Source: Tanytarsus gracilentus (taxonomy: Eukaryota > Arthropoda > Insecta > Diptera > Chironomidae). From it: a stretch of DNA of 64,000 nucleotides. This document shows, in pieces, positions 51,301 to 63,300 of this stretch. Position 1 is the first letter of the stretch; every line of letters starts with the position of its first letter. The DNA lies in contig JAXRKN010000036.1 in assembly GCA_038502055.1 (NCBI GenBank), positions 3,596,001 through 3,660,000 on the forward strand, written 5' to 3'. The translations under genes were made by a program, and so were the position numbers. Under the pieces are notes generated by a model. The model was not told where the DNA came from. It saw only the letters and a program-made list of their open reading frames with translations, and ran no database searches.

Positions 51301-54300
51301 AAATTGTGACTCACAATAGTCAATGTCCAACATTTGATACATTGTTAGAAAAATCCCAGTGAAAATTGAGACAACATTGAACGGAGGAAATAATTGAAAA
51401 ATCACGCGTTCGCAATTGAATCATTTCCGAAAATTATCGTCTTTGCATTAAATTTAATTAATAACCTTGTGGTACTCGAGCGCATTCACCATTTTTATGA
51501 GAAATCTCTTTCAAATTAAAATTTCCGTTGATGTCAGAAATTTAATTAAAAATATAATAAAAATTATTAAATTAAACGCACACGCCTCAAAGTCCTTCCG
51601 GTGAATCTTTCCTCAATTAGTCTGCTATAAAATCAATCACGGGTCATTACTCTAATATCTTTAGTTCCCATTGATATTGAATTATTTTGATGGTTTTATA
51701 GTGATGAGGCTGGCTCGATTTTTAGATCGAGTGACCAATAAAATCATCCATCAAAATTAAATTATTCTGTGATATTTTTATTAACTCAATAAAATTCATC
51801 AAAACATTCGAAGTGTGTATGGGAGGTGTCTGGACATTTCATATACGGGTGCGATGATGGTTTTTTTGGCATTTTTTTGTAGGTCGAACGAGTGGCGTGT
51901 GTTGGATCATAAAAATTCCGCAGACTTTATCATCCCTTTCAATATCGCTTCACTCGCCTTTCATTAACCTCAAAAAAATTTCGCCAGTTTTAATCCACAG
52001 AGACGCACGAGAAGGCGACAGTAGCAAGACACGTTCACATAATGACATTAACAATAATCGACAATACAAAACTTCTTTTTAATCTCTTTCACTGCCACTC
52101 AATGTAAAAATGTAAAGTAGCTCGAGAGTGTTAAAAAAGTGAAGATTGAGATTAAAAAATTTCTTAATTCCTTCTTTGCTAAACTGCGTGCATTGTTTTG
52201 CAATTTCCATACGTGGTTGCTCGAAATTCTCCATTTAACTCCACCTCGAGTCTATTGAAACATCCAGGATGTTGCGAAAGGCGTAAATGGAATTTAATTT
52301 GCTAATTGATTATTAAAAAAAATCCCAGGTTAGAATGGGTGTCAGTAATTGACGCAGGGGTCAGTAATGACGAGTGAAAAAAATTTAATTTTTTGTTCAA
52401 TTTAGAAGATTTGTAATTTTTAAATCTTTTCAACTTATTTTCTTGCGACATGAGCATGAATTAAATTATTTCATCTCTAAAGTTCACAAGCAAATTTTAA
52501 TTAACTTCCCACTGAATTCAAAATATTCTTAATTCACCCACTTCACACCTCTTCTCATAATCTTTCATCTCACCTACATCCAACTCATCTTATCTGTCTG
52601 CATAAAGTGTGAAAATTACTGCACCAACAATACAGACGGCGACCTTGCCACCGATTGTGTAACTGATTCATTGTCGTGCTCAAGTAAGTACTTAGACAGA
52701 AAAATTAGTCTAATTAACATGGCTTATTAATTTAGCGGGTATTAAGAGTCAACTTTTTAATGTTCCTCTTCAAGTTCATCTCGATAATTTTTGGTCGCTT
52801 CACAAAGCGTCATTAATTGAACAAATTTTCCAAGAAGCATTAAGTGATCAGTTTTTTCAGATATTGAGCAAACTGAGTTTATATGTTAATTTTATTCTAC
52901 AGACGCTTAAGGTTATATTTACAAGTCATATGAATCGAGAATGACGTAAGTTGGAATTTCTTCTTCTCTCTTTTTCCTCGCCATCTCTCACGACTTGGTT
53001 TTTCTCCTCGCGGTATCATCAGCATCTAAATGTTAATGCATTTTACACGCTGAACTCGGTAGCACACAGTCGGAGAGGAAAAAATTTTATTGCATTCGAA
53101 TGAGTTGAGAAAAATAAATTCTCATTCGCATTGTCACGAGAAAATGAGTGATGCGGGAAGTTTTATGACTCTCTATAATTGACACAAATGGCCATAAGTA
53201 GTTATGTTAATGACTCTATTGTAATTCATATCTGTTTAAATGTGCTAAAATTTCGATGGGAATGAAATGAGACATTTTTTGAGAGAGGATTAATTTTTTT
53301 TGGATTTTTGAGATCATTAAGAAAATTTTAAGAGTTTTTAAAAAATCCAAGAAATTATAGAAAATGAGAATAAATTTTTTTGAACTTAAAATAGTTAAAT
53401 TACAGCAAATAGAATAAAAATCCAAAATATCTCAGAAAATGATTTTTCTGAATTTAAAAATTCCAGGAAATGCTTTTGTAAATTTTAAAAATTCCAAGAT
53501 AGTTAAAATCAAATTTAAATTTTATAAAAAAACAATATTACGATCACTCTAAATTCAGTGTTACTTCCCTCATCACCTGTTAATGGCGTTCTCTTAAAAA
53601 ATGATCCTAATTTATCTGTCGCAATAAACTAAAAATAAAAATCGTGCTCATCATAAAATGAACATTTGACGAAAACATCCGTAATTCTCTTTTTGCTAAT
53701 TAATTTACACGGTCCGTGTGATTTTCAACAAACAGGAATGTCGCTAAATATTTTATTGCTGATTTCCCTTGGATTGTTTGCACCACGATTAATTGACATT
53801 ATATAAAATGTGTAAAATTAATCAAGTGAATGATAAAATCGCAACTGAATTCTTATAAATTTAAAGAGACAGTTGAGAGGATTAAAAGTTAACCATGTGA
53901 AAGAAAGAGAGAAAGAAGGATGAAATATGAGGAAAAATTTGTCAAAAAATGAAGGAGTGTGGACCACACACCAAGTGCTGAATGGGTAGCATGACACATT
54001 TTTATGGTCGGTTTTAAATCAACTGCAAATTAAAGATAAAAGAGATACTCGCAAGTGAATTTATGGCACTTTACGAGGTGAGTGAAGAATAATTCATTAA
54101 GGGTCAATTCGTAAGTTTCGTTTCATATGAAAATTAATTAAATTTGAGAGTGTCGTAATTTCAAAATAAATCCCAAGAATTACTCTCTCACACATAAACT
54201 CATACGACAATAAAAAGATAAAGATATAAAAATTTTCAATGATGAGATCAGATTTCGTAGTGACTTACGGTAGTGCTTGAATTAACAATTAAATCAAGAT

Positions 54301-57300
54301 AAAAAAATAAAGAATTAGCTGCGAGAAAAAGTTTTGTAAATTAACTTCTGTAATTATCCATCCGACCATGCAGACATGTGCAAGATCTGCATCTTCACAT
54401 CGTAAATTGAGTCACTCATGTGAGGCGCCCGCTTCAAGTATGTGGCGATAAAACAATAACAAACCAAGAGTTTTTTTTTCATTCAACCAATTCTAAATGC
54501 CTCGAAAATTTGCATAAAAGTTGCGAGAACTTCATAGTCGAGCTATTTCGTAGGATGCAAATTTCGAAATCGACTGGCGGCAGCTGTAGATGAGACTAGC
54601 ATCATTATACGGTGTGTATTTAATATTTCATCATTTAATAGCTAATTTTACTTTGATTATGTGTCGATTTAATAAAAAATTTCAATCGAGATTCGAGAAT
54701 GTTTTTTACGCCTATAATTGCGAAAGTTTAATTAATTTTTCAGGGGATGTTCAGCAAAATTTTTCAATTAAATAGTTTTAGATTTAAAAAATTTATGAGG
54801 TTAGTTTATAAAGGATAAAATTATGATAATTATTAAAGGTTGAGGATGCGATTTAATTTCAAATAAAATGTTGAGTAAATTCCAAAATGACGTCACTTTC
54901 ATTAAAAAAATCTTGCTCATTTTTAACACAACCAATAAATCATCAAATATATAAAAAATGTAATTTTAATTTCGAAGGAGATAGAAAAAATGTTCGATGC
55001 AATGTTGCTAATTTGCAAAAGTGGAATTTACATAAAGACGAGATGCGAGCATGCGAGATGACATCGAGTCGAGTTTAGAAATAATTATATGTGGAATTAA
55101 GCTTTAATGCTGGCACATTTGCACATTTGTGAGTGCCTTGAAAACAAAATCGCCATCAATGACACGGCTGATGAAGAGGGAATTCGGCGTGCGACCGATC
55201 ATTATGCGCGTAATGCGATTGTTAATTTTTAATTTTCACTCTTCATCTTCTTTTGACAGCGGGCAATTTAAGTTTGTTCGCTGAGGAAGTTGTCATCGAG
55301 CGTTGATCTTTTGTCGCCTCGTGCGAAACTTCGTCAATGATGAATTCGCAAAGTTTTTCTTCCTTAAGTCAATCAGCTATAAATGACTGTCATTAGGATC
55401 ACTTATTGCGATGACCCCATGAACCAGAATTGAGAGGAGAGTGAAAAAATAATAATCTCAGCCTTCGACGTTGCTTAAGGCTCTTTTTTTCGAGTTCTCG
55501 CAGCAGCTGATGACTTTAAAGAGCTTTTATGAAATTGCCACTTTATCGCGGTAGCAGTTGAGCAAGGTTGTGGAGGTGTGGAAAGGGTGTGAAACTAAGT
55601 GTTGAGAATTTTTATTGAATAATTGAAAAGTTCATGAGAATTTTATGCGATTATTTTTAGAAAAATTCTAAATGTTTAAAAATATTAAAAGGGGCTGAAA
55701 CTCCGCTTTAAATTTTAAGCTTTGAAAAAGGTTTTAAATAATTGAAAAAACACCCGAAGGGCTTGAAACTACATTTTATATTTTTCCCACAGCTTTTCTG
55801 ACATTTTAGATTCTAACCACAATCTTGCATATATGCGTTGAATGCACAAGTCACGAGAGGGATTAAAGAATGAATTCGATGACCTTACGTAATAAGCTCT
55901 CGGTCGTATCCAATTACACATGGACAATGGCCTTTTAATGGATTTCAACCTGATGATTATTATTAAGAGAGAGAAAAATTATTGAAGATTCTTTTGAGAA
56001 GAAATGAAAAATACTTTTAATACAATTTCAGCCACTGAATATCGTAAATATGCATGAAATGCACTTTCATTGCGCACGGCATGGCGTAAAATTACAAAAT
56101 GTGCTCCAGTGAAAGTTTTTCTCCTTCTTCTCCTCTCAATTCGTCTCACTATGGCTTGTGCCCGAGATGTTTCTCTCTCTCTTCCTTCGTGGGCTTATGG
56201 CTTTTTGTGTGTGCACTGTATACATGCTCGGTGTCAATTTTGATAAAAGAATTATGAATATTGCGCAATTTTTCATAAATGTTGTAGCAAGTCAACGAAA
56301 GGTGAAATTATAGGCTTTGCAGCTACGCTTGAATGGTTTGATATGAAGATGGTCAATTAAAGTCTTTAATGCATGCTGATTTAAATGACTGAATCGTTAC
56401 CTTCCACCAAACAATTAATTAAAACATTTCCTGGACAGCACGAAAAATTAATTTCTTCGAATTTGATCGACGACCTTCCTTAGCACGCCGATGAATCACT
56501 TAAGAGTGTGACAAAAAAATCTTGACTAATTGCTTTGCAGGCAATAAATTTAACATTGTTACTCGCATTCTCTTCGAGCTTCAATAAAATGCCAGTGCGT
56601 AGAGCATTCATTGTTGAATGCGATAAAAATCTTCAAATAAATTTTATGGACACGTCTGAAAAATTCCAAAAATTTCCGCTCAATTTTTAAAAACGTCACG
56701 TGGATTTTTTTTATGTTGATTGATTGATGATTAACTGGTTGTGTACGCAATCAGAAGTTTTTTAATGAAGATGTCGATTTTTCCCACACAAACGGAAAAT
56801 TTAAAAAAAAAACACTTTTTAACCTCCTAAACTGTTAGCGTGAAAGGAAAACCTTGAGAGCATAATGCGATGCACTCAGCATTAAAAAATCCACTTAATT
56901 ACCCACATAAAAAAGATTGTGGTAGCGAAAAAACTCGGAGAGTTCATTAATGGACATCAGTCATTGTATCGAGTAGATGTTTACACATAATCTACGATCT
57001 CTAATCGTGTGGTCATACATTCGATGTTGCTTGTCTATTTTTAAACCATTAATCACGCAAAATTTCCTCACTAGGTCGAACGTTTACCCCGCAATTGAGA
57101 AAGCATCCCGAAAAAATGCACAAACAAACTGGTTTAACTCACCGAACTTGGAATTGTGGCTTTCTGTTCAGCTGATTGATCGATGTAGCCATTAAAGCAA
57201 TGCTTCGATGACACACAAGCCGAATTTGCTTCGATACATGGCTGCGGTTGTTGGTCAAAGCGTTGTGCATTTGGTTGAATGTTACAGCATACTTCGGACT

Positions 57301-60300
57301 GGCTATCACAGTTCTATTTTTAGGGAGAAAAAGAGTTGTAAAAAATCTGCAAACTCATAAAAATTCATTTTCAATCATAAAAAATGTAAATTATGTTGCC
57401 ATTATCATAAATATATTTTTTAATGCATATCATTATCATGTCGCTTCAATTTTAAATACATTTAACATAAATTTTATGATTTTTAACATGAAAGAGTAAA
57501 AAATTGATTTAAATTTGTTAAATCTCGCGGTTTTTTATTTTTCATTGTTCTGCATGACTTTATGAAATATTTTCTTTTCAAAAAAACTAGAAAATTTCCG
57601 GGATCAAAACGCTTAACGAGCTTTTTTGTGTGAGATGTGAGATGTTAGGGCCAAAAGAGATCGCGACACAACGCGGCGATGCAGAAGAGGAAGAAAGAAA
57701 CGACATCGTCATGATGTGAGACATTACATAATTTTTGATCGTGATCGTGAAGCAGCCGCGGGTTTCATTTTCATAGCTCATTTAATGCCACTGCATCTAC
57801 ACACATTCTTGGAGTGTGTGGCACACTCAATTAATTCAGCAATTAAATTATTCACATTAGCTCACAATAAAAAAAAAGAAGCGAATAAATCGATTTTGCG
57901 GCTCTTCGATTTATTAAGTTGAACATCGTCTTTGTGAATGGCTAAGAGGGTAATTTCGTTATGACGAGAGAAGGTCACAGATTTTTTTGTGTGATGCTTA
58001 GAGCAAAGGTTATTGGCCTTCTCGAGTACATGATTGAAATGTGTTAACAAAAAAAGTATTTCGAGTGAACTTTTTAATTCTTAGAAGGTAAAAAAATTTT
58101 AATTCAAATAAAAAATATTTTCACAGTTAAATTAATTAAATAAATTAGCTCTTCAAATATTTTTGCTTTCATTCTTTTTATAAAACTATTTACTCAAAAA
58201 TTTAGCAGATTTGACAAAAATATTTTTCTCAATCTACAAAAATAATTTCACTGCGCAAAAAAAATTTCAAAAGATCTCAATGCGCGAACAAGACAGAAAA
58301 CTCTTAATTATTACCTCGATTAATGCCTTTTTCTCTGTTTACTTCTCCACATATTCGCTCATCGATCATCTGAATCGATTATTGATATTGTGATTAAGTA
58401 ATCGAACATTGTATTGCGAAAAATAAATGACAAAAAAATTGTTTTTAGAGAAAATATTTTCAACGGTGCTTCAAATCCACTTTTGATTGTTGTGCTCGAT
58501 GATCTTGACATCTAAAATGATTTGAAGTCATTTTAATGATGTCAACATATCGTTTGAAGTCACACATTTATGCATACACAAATGCTATTGTTGCATTTTC
58601 ATGATGATTTCATGCGCATAAATTAAGCACTATGTGGTGGAGAAGGGGCGAGATCCTCTGGTTTGATTTAAAAAATTTAAAAATTTATCAACATAATTGA
58701 TTTTTAAAATAAATTATGGATTTAAAATATGTTTAATTAAACACCCCAGTGTCAAACCCCTTTCAAGATTGATCTTGAAAAAATTAAAAAAAATTCAAAT
58801 CACAATTCGATTATGATAATCGCTTGTCACCCCATTAAGATAAGCTCGAGTGAAATATGAATTTCATAAATTGGCTTTGGACATTCTTCAACTGCAATCC
58901 GCTAAAAATTTATCTACTCGCAATTAATCTCCTGACATTTCTTACTTCATGATCGTCGTCAGATTTTTCTCTCTGTTTAGATTATCCGCAAGATATCTTT
59001 TCATGTTTCGACTCTTTTTCAATTAAGCTCGACATTTTTTTGTGAAGTCACAAGGGAGACTTCGAGTTGCCTTTTCTGTAAATTTTTTCGCGCGCGCCGC
59101 ATCACGCAATCGAGATCGTACAAGTGGCTACTCGATGACGAGAGTGCCTACAGCGTATTTGATATTTCACTTCGAGATGGAAAAAAGTCTATTTGCAGAT
59201 TTAAATATGCACTTTTTAAATGAAGCATGGATGTGCAACACAGCACGTGTGAGAGATGCCTTACAGCAAATTGACTACCGAATACGCTGCCGATGACGCG
59301 ATTAACAAGACTCAAAAGTTAAATTATGTGAAAAGTTATAATCGATATTACAGTGAGTTCTTGATTTTTTAAAGTTATTCAACATGAGTAAAATCCCCCT
59401 TGAAAATAATTCTCAAATCCTTTTCGAGAAACTCAACTGTAGTTGTTGATGAAAATTAATGTTAATTTATTAATTTAAAAAGCAGGATCTTATAGAATAT
59501 TTTTCTCGCATACCAGCAATTACCACATGCGGTGAGCATAGCAAATTTTCAACTATCATCATCAATAGAGATTAACCTATTGATTGAGTCTCACACACAA
59601 TTTAGTATTTGCAATTTATTAATTTTTTTTCTGTTTTATTAATAAGAAGAGAAATATTTCCTGTTGCACGTCAATTATCACCTCAAAACTTCCGAGGAAA
59701 TAATCAGAAAGTCGATTCTGATGTAAGCCCATTAATTAAATCTCATTTGCCGAAATAAAAAAAATCGTTGGCAAGGATGCGACCACGATAGGAATTGGAC
59801 TCAAATTAATTATTTCCCCTTAAATGCTAAAAGGTTTTTACTCACATTAGCTTGTGTCTGCACTAAGCCGAGGTCATCCTCGCTAATGAAACCGTTTCGA
59901 CAAGCGCTTTTGGGTGCGCAAACTTGCAATGCTCCATAGCAAGGAATTTTAGCACCTTGATAACGTGGCGCGAATGAATTATCAGCCATGAGATTATTAA
60001 CTTCGCTCGGTGAGCCTGAAAGGGAAGCCATTTGGGCATAAATATTCGGTTGCTGCTTATAAGCGCCATTCATGAAAATATTCTGACCGAAGTCTTGTCT
60101 TTTTGTGTGATGTTGTGGTGGAAGTTGTTGATAGTGTGAGGGTGTAATGTGTAATGTGTTTTGCGGAGAACTTCCGGAGTTTGATTTGGTAAAAGGTGAG
60201 TTCGCGTCCGCCCACCAAAATCGATTTGAATTACCCGCAGTACTGTCGATATTTTGATGATGCTGCTTGGCAAACGGCTGTCCGGTGGAGAAGACACTTT

Positions 60301-60382
60301 GTTGATTTTTTAAGACATCACGCACGTCAGCGTTCGTTAGCGCCACTAGGCCTACGATGAAGGCCACAACATGCATATTCAT
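43046..60382 (-). CDS. scaf: CLIP-domain inactive serine protease homologue, scarface-like
   Basis: Six exons (60382-59846, 45304-44992, 44940-43976, 43919-43765, 43702-43425, 43362-43046) join to 854 residues. Signal peptide MNMHVVAFIVGLVALTNA; Gln/His/Asn-rich segment; first CLIP-like domain (CYGALQVCAPKSAC to CQLSEVCC), split by a 14.5-kb phase-0 intron; Cys-pair repeats of the form CCANNG.GPYCCTN; a PTQRPQQPQ repeat; second CLIP-like domain ending GKCCIDTEYTDPWP; then a trypsin-like domain starting near GFGEFTWVAMI. Two of three catalytic residues are lost: the His site reads TSANC (Asn653) and the Ser site DNGSALAC (Asn799). The Asp in NDIALL remains. So it should be a non-catalytic secreted regulator. 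Drosophila scarface, a JNK-responsive protein of epithelial morphogenesis, is the closest family I recall; one-to-one orthology is inferred. Confidence 0.88.
44520..44800 (-). repeat. Coding PTQRPQQPQ repeat in the scarface-like gene
   Basis: About seven tandem 27-bp units encode PTQRPQQPQ, followed by shorter degenerate units (TQRPQQ, PTQRPQQPI, PTQRPYQP). It forms an extended Pro/Gln linker between the Cys-pair region and the second CLIP-like domain. Antisense frames give a false Leu/Arg repeat. Confidence 0.9.
45858..45881. repeat. CAT microsatellite
   Basis: Eight uninterrupted CAT units upstream of the second coding exon of the scarface-like gene. Confidence 0.95.
52608..52683 (+). CDS. 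Possible isolated cysteine-rich exon
   Basis: Twenty-five codons, CENYCTNNTDGDL followed by ATDCVTDSLSCS, end in a perfect GTAAGT donor and follow about 60 bp of pyrimidine-rich sequence with AAAG at the junction. Local GC is higher than nearby. Spacing C-x3-C-x11-C-x6-C recalls small disulphide-rich ectodomains, for example the start of TGF-beta type I receptor or three-finger ectodomains, but the match is weak. It lies antisense in the scarface-like intron. No partner exon was found, so it may be an exon of a nested gene or chance. Confidence 0.25.
57143..57192 (-). CDS. Possible isolated first coding exon (MATSINQLNRKPQFQV)
   Basis: On the minus strand ATG at 57192, in context TTTAATGGC, opens MATSINQLNRKPQFQV and meets a GTGAGT donor in phase 2 inside a GC-raised patch. 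An upstream 15-codon frame (MYRSKF...) ends overlapping this ATG. It does not fit the scarface-like second exon (phase 0). It could begin a nested or interleaved minus-strand gene whose other exons I did not find. Confidence 0.25.
59846..60382 (-). CDS. scaf: First coding exon of the scarface-like gene
   Basis: Encodes 179 residues from MNMHVVAFIVGLVALTNA (signal peptide) through a Gln/His/Asn-rich stretch to IPCYGALQVCAPKSACRNGF and LVQTQAN, then a GTGAGT donor in phase 0. Its three cysteines form only half of a CLIP-type domain; the other half opens the exon at 45304. A TCGACAG acceptor directly before the ATG suggests an untranslated exon further upstream. Linking the two across 14.5 kb rests on phase, domain completion and the recalled order in scarface/CLIPA-type homologues. 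Confidence 0.85.
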
Positions 60383-63300
60383 CTGTCGATAGAAAATCGT
60401 GAAATTTTTTACTGTTTACGGAAAAATGGTAAATGCGTGAATTGCAAGTTTGTCGCTTAGGTCAAAGGTTGATTCCCTAACGAGGTGTAACGAATCAATG
60501 CGATTTGGGATGCTCACATGGGTCGTGTCGATTTTAATCAACAAGATGATGAAACTTTTTTAAAAATTTAACGGTTTTAATAAATTCAAAAATGCAATCT
60601 CATAAAAATTTATCTTTTTCCAACTCGAGCTATAAAATAAATTTTTTTCGCTCCTCGAAATCTTTTTTTTACAAGTGGCAATTTTAAAGTTTTTTCGCCA
60701 ACACTGACGACAATGTAATGTCGCGTCTTTAACGAGGGGCAGAAGGCATATAAGAAGAAAATGCGATGCATTACATAATTGAATTTACAATTTACTATTT
60801 TCAAGTCGTAAATCTACACACATTCAACATGCGATACACCATGAACTTTTCAATTGGCATCGCGTACTGAAAAATTGATGCGCTCTCATTGTAATGTTGT
60901 CGTCGGGTTTTACGTATCTGACCTTTCTTTTTCCTCACTTCACTGACTCTTTATTACAGCTAGATTCACTTTCGTACGATCGATTTATCCCCGCGATACA
61001 GTTTATGATCTGGAGCTTTTGTGTATGAAAAAAGGGGGAAAGAATTTCAAGGTGAGACGAATATTGTCAACCTTTGAACTTTCTTTGTTTAATTAACGAC
61101 CAGTCAAGGACTAACACGGTAGAATATATGCGACTTTAATCCATAGCTGCACTTCTGCATCTTCTTAATTAATGAAGCTTTAAATTTACATCGAGTTGAC
61201 TTTTGCAAATGCATTCGAATTAAAAAGAGTTTTACACAATCGAGTGTGACATTATGCGGGTCGATAGCACAACTGGACTTTTTTAACTCGAAAATTAATT
61301 TATTGAACAAAAAATTGAAATAAAAATTCGTTAATTTATTTAAAAATTTAAATACTAAATTTTAAATTTTTAACAACATTAGGTATTGTAATTAATTTTT
61401 GTTTATAAAATTTAGAGCATTTTTAAAAATTTAACGAAATTCTATAAAAAGAATTTAAATCATTTTTAAAAAAATTCTCATAAATTTTATACAAAATTTC
61501 GATATTTTTTTATTCAAAAATTACTCAATCGAATTCGTTATGCAGGTCATCATCACAAATCGTCTTCACCAATTAAAAAAAATCCTTCCTTAAAATTTTT
61601 CGATGACAAAAAGTCCCCAAAAAAAAAATTATGCGAGCGAGAGAAAAAAGTTATGAGCAAACACAAGATTTATGACACATGTCGCGATTATTATAAAACC
61701 TTCCGGCATACAAATTGAGTTTTTATTTACCGTTCATGCTGTTGTTATCAGTAACGGTTGTGATTAATTGCCGAAAGTGCAACACGTACAAAAACGAGAT
61801 TCTTTTTTTAAGCGCGCAACTCTGCACTAAAAAGCGCAGTGAAACTTTTCGCATTAAGACACTCTCGCATAACTTACAGATTTTTACTATCGAATTTAAC
61901 TGCTATCGATTAAACAGGATTTCAATTATTGCCCATAATTTTATTTAAAAAAATTAAAGTTCTTTAAGATTTGCATTTTTATGACTTTTAAATTAATTTT
62001 GTATTAAATTTCTCAACTCGCTGTGAAGAATTTATTAAATTGTGTCATCGCGTGTGGGTGATCAAGAGGGGAAATTTTTCTAACGGATAATTTTCAATTT
62101 ATGAGCATCGCATTTAAATAAATTGATTCGTTACACTTAGTCGACACCAATTTAATTTCACTTTCTTACATTTAAACACTTTTTTTTCTCTTTATCGAAG
62201 CAAAAATAAATCACAAGAACTTTTAAATATTTCACTTCTTTTATTTTACACTTTAAAAAAAACTCTTATGAGTGAAAAAGTCTCGAAAATGTCGCTTAAA
62301 GTACAACACGATGAATGAGCCGGAGGCTTGCAAATTTATGTCTTATATAGATGAGCTTCAGCGTACAGCAGCGAGTCTCTCATCTCTCTCTTAACTCCCT
62401 TACGACTTCAGTGCTGCAGATGAAAATAAAAGTTGCTTCAACTCAATGTTTTAGGTCTTGAGAACTGAGCGTGAAGCATGGCGAATGTTTTCGAGAGCGT
62501 AAACGAAGAGAGCGGGATTCCTCATCGTTAAAAATTATCTGATTCAATATCATTAATTTTAGACTCCCAGATGGGGTTCTTTTACTTGAAATAATCCGCC
62601 TTTTGTGTGCTAAAATGATAAAAGCACGCGAAGACATCCCAACATTTGTTACCGAGTTAATCATTTCGCAATTGATGGACTGAAAAACGTGTTAGCATTT
62701 GTTTGCTTAGAATTGCGTGTTGTGGAATAAAAAAAAGGGAATTTGATGTTTTTGATACATTCAAGAGATGGAAATTTTTAAAATTTTGAAAAATTTTATT
62801 ACTAAAATCGAAAAAGTTAAATGTTTAAAAATATCCATCCATCTGCTGCCAATCATCTAATTAATTGCGATCTTACTTCTCTTCAAGGTCGACCTCAACA
62901 GAAGGTGATCTCCTCCCCTTTCACCCATAAAAATTGATATGTGTCAGAGGGAATTCAAATGTTTACCCGCGATCCTTCGATCATCATCAAAATCGCGAGA
63001 GAGTGATTGCTAAATGAGCTTTTAATTGCTCGCGAAATATTTTAAATTTCATGGTTGATTTATGGACGAAAACAAATCTTGCGCTCTAATGCAACTTTTT
63101 ATAGCATTATTAAATTGTCTGCCGCTGTTTAAGATAGCGCACGTTGGACAAATTTGGTAATGAGATGGTGCATCGTAAATAACAATGGTCTCGACTGCTC
63201 TCTTTCTCATCCATATAAAGAGTCACTCTGCGATGTCCACTGCGACTTAATAAAATCTCATCCATTGTAAGTGTGCGGAGACGATGCTGGAGATTGAAGA

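Larger units (their letters stand above)
45305..59845 (-). other. 14.5-kb intron of the scarface-like gene
   Basis: Mostly AT-rich DNA without sustained coding signal. It contains a CAT microsatellite, three close copies of a GGG(N)TGAAACT motif at about 55581-55771, a cysteine-rich exon-like segment on the plus strand (52608-52683) and an exon-like ATG segment on the minus strand (57143-57192). Regulatory elements of the host gene are likely here but cannot be pinned from sequence. Confidence 0.6.

Noticed and set aside
48438..54414. AP-1 sites TGACTCA (48438) and TGAGTCA (54408) in the scarface-like intron, relevant because scarface responds to JNK in Drosophila
   Set aside because: About two such heptamers are expected by chance in 14.5 kb, so there is no enrichment to report.
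59042..59296. 84-codon plus-strand frame
   Set aside because: No splice support, no recognisable motif, and the extent is within what random open frames reach here.
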